This document shows, piece by piece, positions 58,936-64,000 of a stretch of DNA of 64,000 nucleotides (position 1 is its first letter; the number at the start of each line of letters is the position of its first letter). Under the pieces are notes generated by a model, which worked only from the letters and a program-made list of their open reading frames with translations, searched no databases and was not told where the DNA came from. The position numbers were made by a program, and so were the translations under genes. The stretch is taken from contig JAUJPP010000002.1 of the NCBI GenBank assembly GCA_030562195.1, positions 1,240,001-1,304,000 on the forward strand, written 5' to 3'. This stretch comes from Nipponacmea schrenckii (Eukaryota > Mollusca > Gastropoda > Lottiidae).

Positions 58936-60785
58936 ACGTTAATGTTACATCTTTGACTATTTATTTAAGTGTGGGTCTATCACTTGAAAGCCATTTTATT
59001 GTAGTGTGTGTTCTATAAGAGTATCTATATGAGAAAATTTATGAGATGGATAATTAGAATAAAGGAGAGGAGGAAGTTGACCTCATAACCTTTGAATGAT
59101 AAGAGAAAGTCTCAGTAGTAATATCAAGTTCTAGTCATAATGATGCTGGTAATATGGACCTATATAATGTATTGATTTTTCATCTCTTACATATCTCTAA
59201 TAATAAGATATGGTATCTAGTGTCTTTTGACTTCCCACATAGCACCAACTAGTAACATCCAAATTACTGGCTAATTATCTACCTCACTTTTCGTATGGTT
59301 ACAAGAGAGTTATAAGAGTGATAATTGAGCGGCAAATATTTAAGGAAAAGGATTAAACATGCAATCTAAAGCAATTATAACTTTACTATATGCTAGATTT
59401 GAATTTTGATTGATCAAAATCATCTTCTGTAGATAAAAAATTCCTCTTTATGAAATCTATAAGTGAAAATGATAAGGACATCTTTGAAGGTATATGGCAG
59501 TAAAGGCGGTAGTTAAAAGTCAAGGTTTAGACTTTAAGTGAAACTAAGTGGAGAACTAATTTAGGGTTCAATATAAGTGATATCACATCACAATTTGTGA
59601 GTCAAATGCTTTCTATGCAAATATGGACTTGAAAAGCCTAAACTTCTAGTCAATTCAATCTATAGTGAAAAGTCAACTCATACCACAGTAATCAAAGGGA
59701 AATTTGTTGCAATCATTTGACCAGAAATCTCTTGTGTTAAATTGATCATTCAAAGCTTCGTCTGTGGGGTTCAGGGCATCAATAATTGTAAAATATTATT
59801 ATCACATCATATGATTTTTTACTGGTAACTAAATTGCATTTTGAACCTAATTTAGGTAGATTATTTTTATCTGTTCGAAGTCCCAGGTCTTTTTCTCTGA
59901 ATAGATGCAGATATACGTGAAAATATATTAGTTTTTGGACAAGATCAACTTAAGCAAATTCACAGTTTTGTTTTTCTTTCTTTTTATTTTCCAACCAAAT
60001 GTATTTCAAAGTACCTTACATATTCACATTTTTGGGCTGCCCTCCATATAATTTGTAACTTGAATAACCTTAAGATGATAACTTGTAATTAAAGCTACAG
60101 TACAGGGTGGAGCGTAGCAAAGGATGGACCCTTATCATCAATCATGTTTTCAAAAAGGGTGAACGGGATATTTTAATTTGTTTCTGGTCACTTGATCACA
60201 GGTGTGGACAATTAATTACAGGTGTGGTCAGTTGTGGTCAGATGATTACAGGTGTATCAAAGACCACTTAAGTTGATGAATAATAAATATCCCCAAATTT
60301 GCTTCCTTACTTCAATCATATTTCAACTGAAGCTTTCTTACTACTGATGTAGGACATTTAACCTATGCTCTGTGTGCATCCCCTGACAGTTGAAAATTGA
60401 AAACAAATAGGCTTATGTCCTCATTGCACACTGCAAGGAATTGCCAGTCTTTATTAGCCAAATTACATTCAGAAGAGAAGCATGTAAAACTCAATTCATT
60501 TCATTTGAAGTCCTGAGTCAAACCAACATGCAATTTTTTTCCAAACCTGATCCCAACTGTCAGTGATGCTGTATTTCTGTTTTCTGTTTTTTTTTGATAA
60601 ATTAAACAAGTGCGACTTACTCTCGAGGTTCAAGATACCTTGACAGTAGGAAATTGGGAAATTGATTACAAATATTTATATAACTTGATAATTTGCTTTC
60701 TGCTCTTTTTGTCGTTTTTATGCTTTTCAAATATTTCTTGGTTTTAGTCCCACCAATTAACAAGAGTTATTCTTTATATTTTCAG

Positions 60786-62198
60786 AATTCCATCCGGCAC
60801 AATCTCTCTTTACACAGTCGTTTTATGAGGATCCAGAATGAAGGCACAGGTAAAAGCTCCTGGTGGGTTATTAATCCAGATGCCAAACCTGGCAAAACAC
60901 CTAGGCGTCGTGCAGGCAGCATGGAGACTAAAAGTTACGAAAAAAAGCGTGGCCGTATTAAGAAAAAAGTGGAAGCTTTACGTGCTGCATTAGAAAATAG
61001 TAACAGTCCTACGTCAACCACTGATGATTTCCTTGATCCAACCTTCGCATTTCAGCTAAATGACTTTAGACAGCGTTCAAGTTCTAACGCCAGTAGTTGT
61101 GGTCGCTTGTCTCCGATTCAAGCTGGTATTGAATCTGATCTCAATGACAAACAGGTCCCTCCAATGTCGCCAATACCATGGGGACAGGAAATAGAAAATG
61201 GTTTTGGCTATAATTCTGGGGATGGTTTCACTGATCAGTTAGTGGATTCACTGGTGGATGGGATGAAATTGGGTGGAGATCAATCAGGAATAAATATGAC
61301 AGATTCTATGGATATTGGTGACCAGTTTTTACAAACAAATCCAAATAACGTGGACTTCAATCAAAACGGAAATTTTAATGGCACAAGCCAGTTCAACACT
61401 TTGCCTGCCCCACCTCCCTATCCTGATAGGGCAAGTATTCTGACCAGTTTAGATCGTGGAAGTCCTGTTACAAATGGTGGTAGCTTCATGCAGAGAGCAA
61501 CACCACCAGTCTACCATAATAGGGCTGAGTTATATCCAGATAATGTCATGAGTCCAGCTTTAAATGGACAATCCCAAATCAGTTCGCCAGTTAGATCTCC
61601 AGCAAGAGGCAGTCCACAGAACTTCCCCAGTCGGTTAAGTCCATTAATGACCAACCAAGTATCACCTCAAGGACACCAGATCTCTCCACAAGGACGGCAG
61701 TTGTCTCCTCAACATGTAGGTCACGTACCTGGAGGACCAAGTGCAAGAACACTAACAGCACTACAACAACATCTACAACAACAGTCCAACAACGACTCCA
61801 TCCTGCGAGCTGCCTTGACTCAGGCTCCTATGGCCTTTCAGCAACCCACCACTACCACAAATAGCCAACCTTTTCAACAGCAGTCGTTTCAGAATGCCTT
61901 TCCAAACATAAATGGGCAGGTTGGGTCAATTAATGCCAACATGATGAACCAAACTGGGTCTTCTGGAATACATCGTGACCAACAGAACTTGCCAACAGAA
62001 TATACCCATGGCAACCACACTGTTTTAACTAGGCGACGTAGCAGTAATACTGGATTAGATATAGATATTGACAATCTTATCGCTGGACTAGATTATGACG
62101 TAGAATCCATAATTAAGCAAGAATTAACTCTTGAAGGGAATTTAGATTTTAATTTTGAATCCAATTCCCAGCCAGGTGGTCGTAACACGGTACGATGA
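60786..62198 (+). CDS. foxo: FoxO transcription factor, coding exon 2 (C-terminal 470 aa)
   Basis: The acceptor TATTTTCAG joins [20 protein letters not shown] (132-151, recognition helix) to exon 1 in phase 0. Then come [20 protein letters not shown], the second Akt site RRRAGS (171-176, Ser176), a basic nuclear localisation segment KKRGRIKKK (184-192) and the third Akt site RQRSSS (226-231) followed by SNASS, a likely CK1-type relay. Gln/Pro-rich low-complexity sequence follows (LSPQ and ISPQ repeats near 340). The acidic transactivation end is [20 protein letters not shown], then DFNFES (about 565-590). The ORF upstream of 60786 is intron read-through. This is the only FoxO in the window. 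Confidence 0.98.
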   Translation, partial: NSIRHNLSLHSRFMRIQNEGTGKSSWWVINPDAKPGKTPRRRAGSMETKSYEKKRGRIKKKVEALRAALENSNSPTSTTDDFLDPTFAFQLNDFRQRSSSNASSCGRLSPIQAGIESDLNDKQVPPMSPIPWGQEIENGFGYNSGDGFTDQLVDSLVDGMKLGGDQSGINMTDSMDIGDQFLQTNPNNVDFNQNGNFNGTSQFNTLPAPPPYPDRASILTSLDRGSPVTNGGSFMQRATPPVYHNRAELYPDNVMSPALNGQSQISSPVRSPARGSPQNFPSRLSPLMTNQVSPQGHQISPQGRQLSPQHVGHVPGGPSARTLTALQQHLQQQSNNDSILRAALTQAPMAFQQPTTTTNSQPFQQQSFQNAFPNINGQVGSINANMMNQTGSSGIHRDQQNLPTEYTHGNHTVLTRRRSSNTGLDIDIDNLIAGLDYDVESIIKQELTLEGNLDFNFESNSQPGGRNTVR

Positions 62199-64000
62199 TG
62201 ATGGTGGGTTTTAATGTAGTCCGATATAAATAAAAACTGTGTGACTGCTTTGTGAGCTGCTTGCCTTCTTCACAGTGTTCTGTGCATATTCAGTGTGATT
62301 GAGCTTAGATTGGATAGCCCCACCTAAAAAAAAACTTGCTGTTCCTTGAAAACGATAGAGGTCTACCGTGTTGTGCTTAGAAAGTGAAAAATGTGTATTG
62401 CAAAAAAACAGCTTCTTTGAAGCATTCAAATACTGAAATAAGGTAACCTTATGTATCATACAGGGTATCAAGGATTCCTTGTTGATCAGAGAATTGAAAG
62501 TTGCGTGGTCAGATGAACATTGCTTGCACTGAAGCCATCTCATACATAGTGGTGTTGCAAAATGGAACTGTGAATAAACTATAATGCCTTGCGAATGTAA
62601 ATATAATTCAGATATCAAACACCAAAAGGGACATGGGCATATTAAGTTTGTGTTAAGCAATATACCAGTGTGACTATGTCAAGGATCATAACAGCGTGGC
62701 ATAGTAGGGAATGTGTGAATGGAGCCATGTAAAGTAATTGTGTGATGGTGTCAAGGAACATGACTGTGTGATGATGTCAAGGAACATAATTATGTCATGT
62801 TCATAGTATAGAATAAGCATATTAATCTGTGTGATGCTATTTTCATGACTCTAAAATGGCACTAAGGAACATAATGTTATGTTCATAGTACAGAATGAGC
62901 ATATAAAGCATAAAATGTGTTAATATGGATGTGAACCCATCAAGAAACAAAAAACATGTCAAGGAACATGCACTGGGGTACCAGTTTGTGATAAATCTTG
63001 GCTTAATACATTAATCCTGAGGTTTACCTTCCTGTGAAGTGGAGTAGTTTTTAGGCCAGTGCTGAAATAGGGCATCATTAGGGAAAGTACATTATAAGGA
63101 ACATTATATGGGTAAACTTAATTCAAATTTGTACATATTTTACTTCCAAAGGACCTTCAGAAATCATGTTGGATTTTGGAACTTCTTCATAATAATAATA
63201 ATAATAATAATAGTGTTATTTTCTCATCAAGTTAGTTATAGTTTGTGAATAGTTCTATATTATATAGTCACGTTATACTTGTTACGTTATTCAGAAAATA
63301 TATATATATCGTTTGAAAGCAGTGCTATAGTGCCAATCATTAAATACTGTATAAAGAAACTCAATCATCTTGGGCTGTTTTGTTTTCGTTGTTGTGTTCT
63401 TTTGAGCCATCGTGATAATATGGACTTGTTCAGATTTCAGTTCTTTGAATAACAAGAAAAAGTGCTTTTAAATGACAGTTGATAGTGCTTTTTCAGTGAA
63501 GACATGTTAAAGAGGAGCGTTGTTATGTAATAATGATGGTACATGATATACTACTGCAGCAATATGAAGTGAAAAGTGCTGTTTTTCAATGTGGTGGTGG
63601 ATCAGTTGATGTGGCTGGTTAATCAGTTGATCTGGTTGTTTGATCAGTCAATGTGGTTGCTGAATCAGTCAATGTGTACCAATATAAGGGTGTATAATAT
63701 GTTGTTATTAACTGTTCGTACAGAGTAAATAGCAGAGTATACTAAATGATAAATTTCCTGAATATCTTTGTTTTTAATATCACTTGCTCTTATTGTCATA
63801 TTTACTAATACCCCACAAATCATACGAGGTCTTATTCTTTTATTATGCAGTATGATTAGTTAAGTTTTGTCTCTTTATTTGCCTTAGGTTGTTTTTGCTT
63901 TGATAGGAACTCAAAATTTTAAAACTATGTTTGAAATCAAATCTTAAAAGAAATTTCATACCAGAACTATCAGAATTTTTTGTCTAAAAGTCCAAATTTG
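62199..64000 (+). other. FoxO 3'UTR and downstream
   Basis: AT-rich, with no further coding exon. Two Pumilio-type elements, TGTAAATA (62596-62603) and TGTACATA (63130-63137), are present. There are also repeats of GTCAAGGAACATAA with GTTCATAGTA at 62700-62900, an (AAT)n microsatellite at about 63189-63211, and four CAGT(T/C)(G/A)ATGTGGTTG-like units at 63600-63675. No single poly(A) site could be chosen. The 149-aa ORF on the opposite strand (62211-62660) is probably chance. Confidence 0.5.

Noticed and set aside
60693..60785. N-terminal extension of the FoxO exon 2 ORF
   Set aside because: It is intron read-through. TATTTTCAG at 60777-60785 is a good acceptor and exon 1 supplies the first half of the forkhead domain in phase.
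62211..62660. 149-aa ORF antisense to the FoxO 3'UTR
   Set aside because: No domain, and it overlaps the 3'UTR of a well-supported gene. The opposite strand lacks strong stops by chance.

Overview
The window is AT-rich eukaryotic DNA with canonical GT-AG introns, animal-type genes and dense repeats. The TATACGCCCACAT / GTCCGTCCG tandem elements and the recurrent TAGGCCTA-like words suggest a lophotrochozoan, most likely a mollusc. That is inference from repeat style; no rRNA or mitochondrial marker is present. Three multi-exon genes could be followed exon by exon with matching phases. A fourth is only represented by its last exons.

Layout. 1-11.5 kb holds a cluster of small intronless genes of two related, unrecognised families, here called A (about 89 aa) and B (about 231 aa). 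They lie in both orientations, with shared TATAAATATCTT promoters, one frameshifted copy, one truncated copy and long inverted repeats, among long tandem-repeat elements. 13.87-15.54 kb (+) carries the last four exons of an unidentified gene whose large intron probably contains the whole A/B cluster. 16.4-41.5 kb (-) is a complete 29-exon TEX11/SPO22/ZIP4 meiotic TPR gene (931 codons reconstructed, all phases consistent). 41.98-44.85 kb (+) is a small, unrecognised multi-exon gene head-to-head with TEX11. 45-46 kb is a degenerate satellite. 47.3-64 kb (+) is FoxO: two coding exons split inside the forkhead domain by a 13.1 kb intron full of MITEs and minisatellites, then a long 3'UTR.

Most striking signal. 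Five of the 28 TEX11 introns contain a minisatellite whose unit is a copy of the adjacent exon-intron junction. Four arrays amplify a 3' splice site plus the first exon bases, and one amplifies a 5' splice site plus the last exon bases. Each array extends into the intron away from the exon, so the working splice site faces roughly 11-40 decoys. A 37-nt fragment of another TEX11 exon sits ectopically in a different intron. A second candidate novelty is the A/B gene family, with its common promoter and common C-terminal Cys motif.

Functional themes: meiotic crossover and synapsis (TEX11), insulin/Akt-controlled transcription (FoxO), and a lineage-specific small-gene cluster of unknown role. Nothing prokaryotic, viral or toxin-related was recognised.
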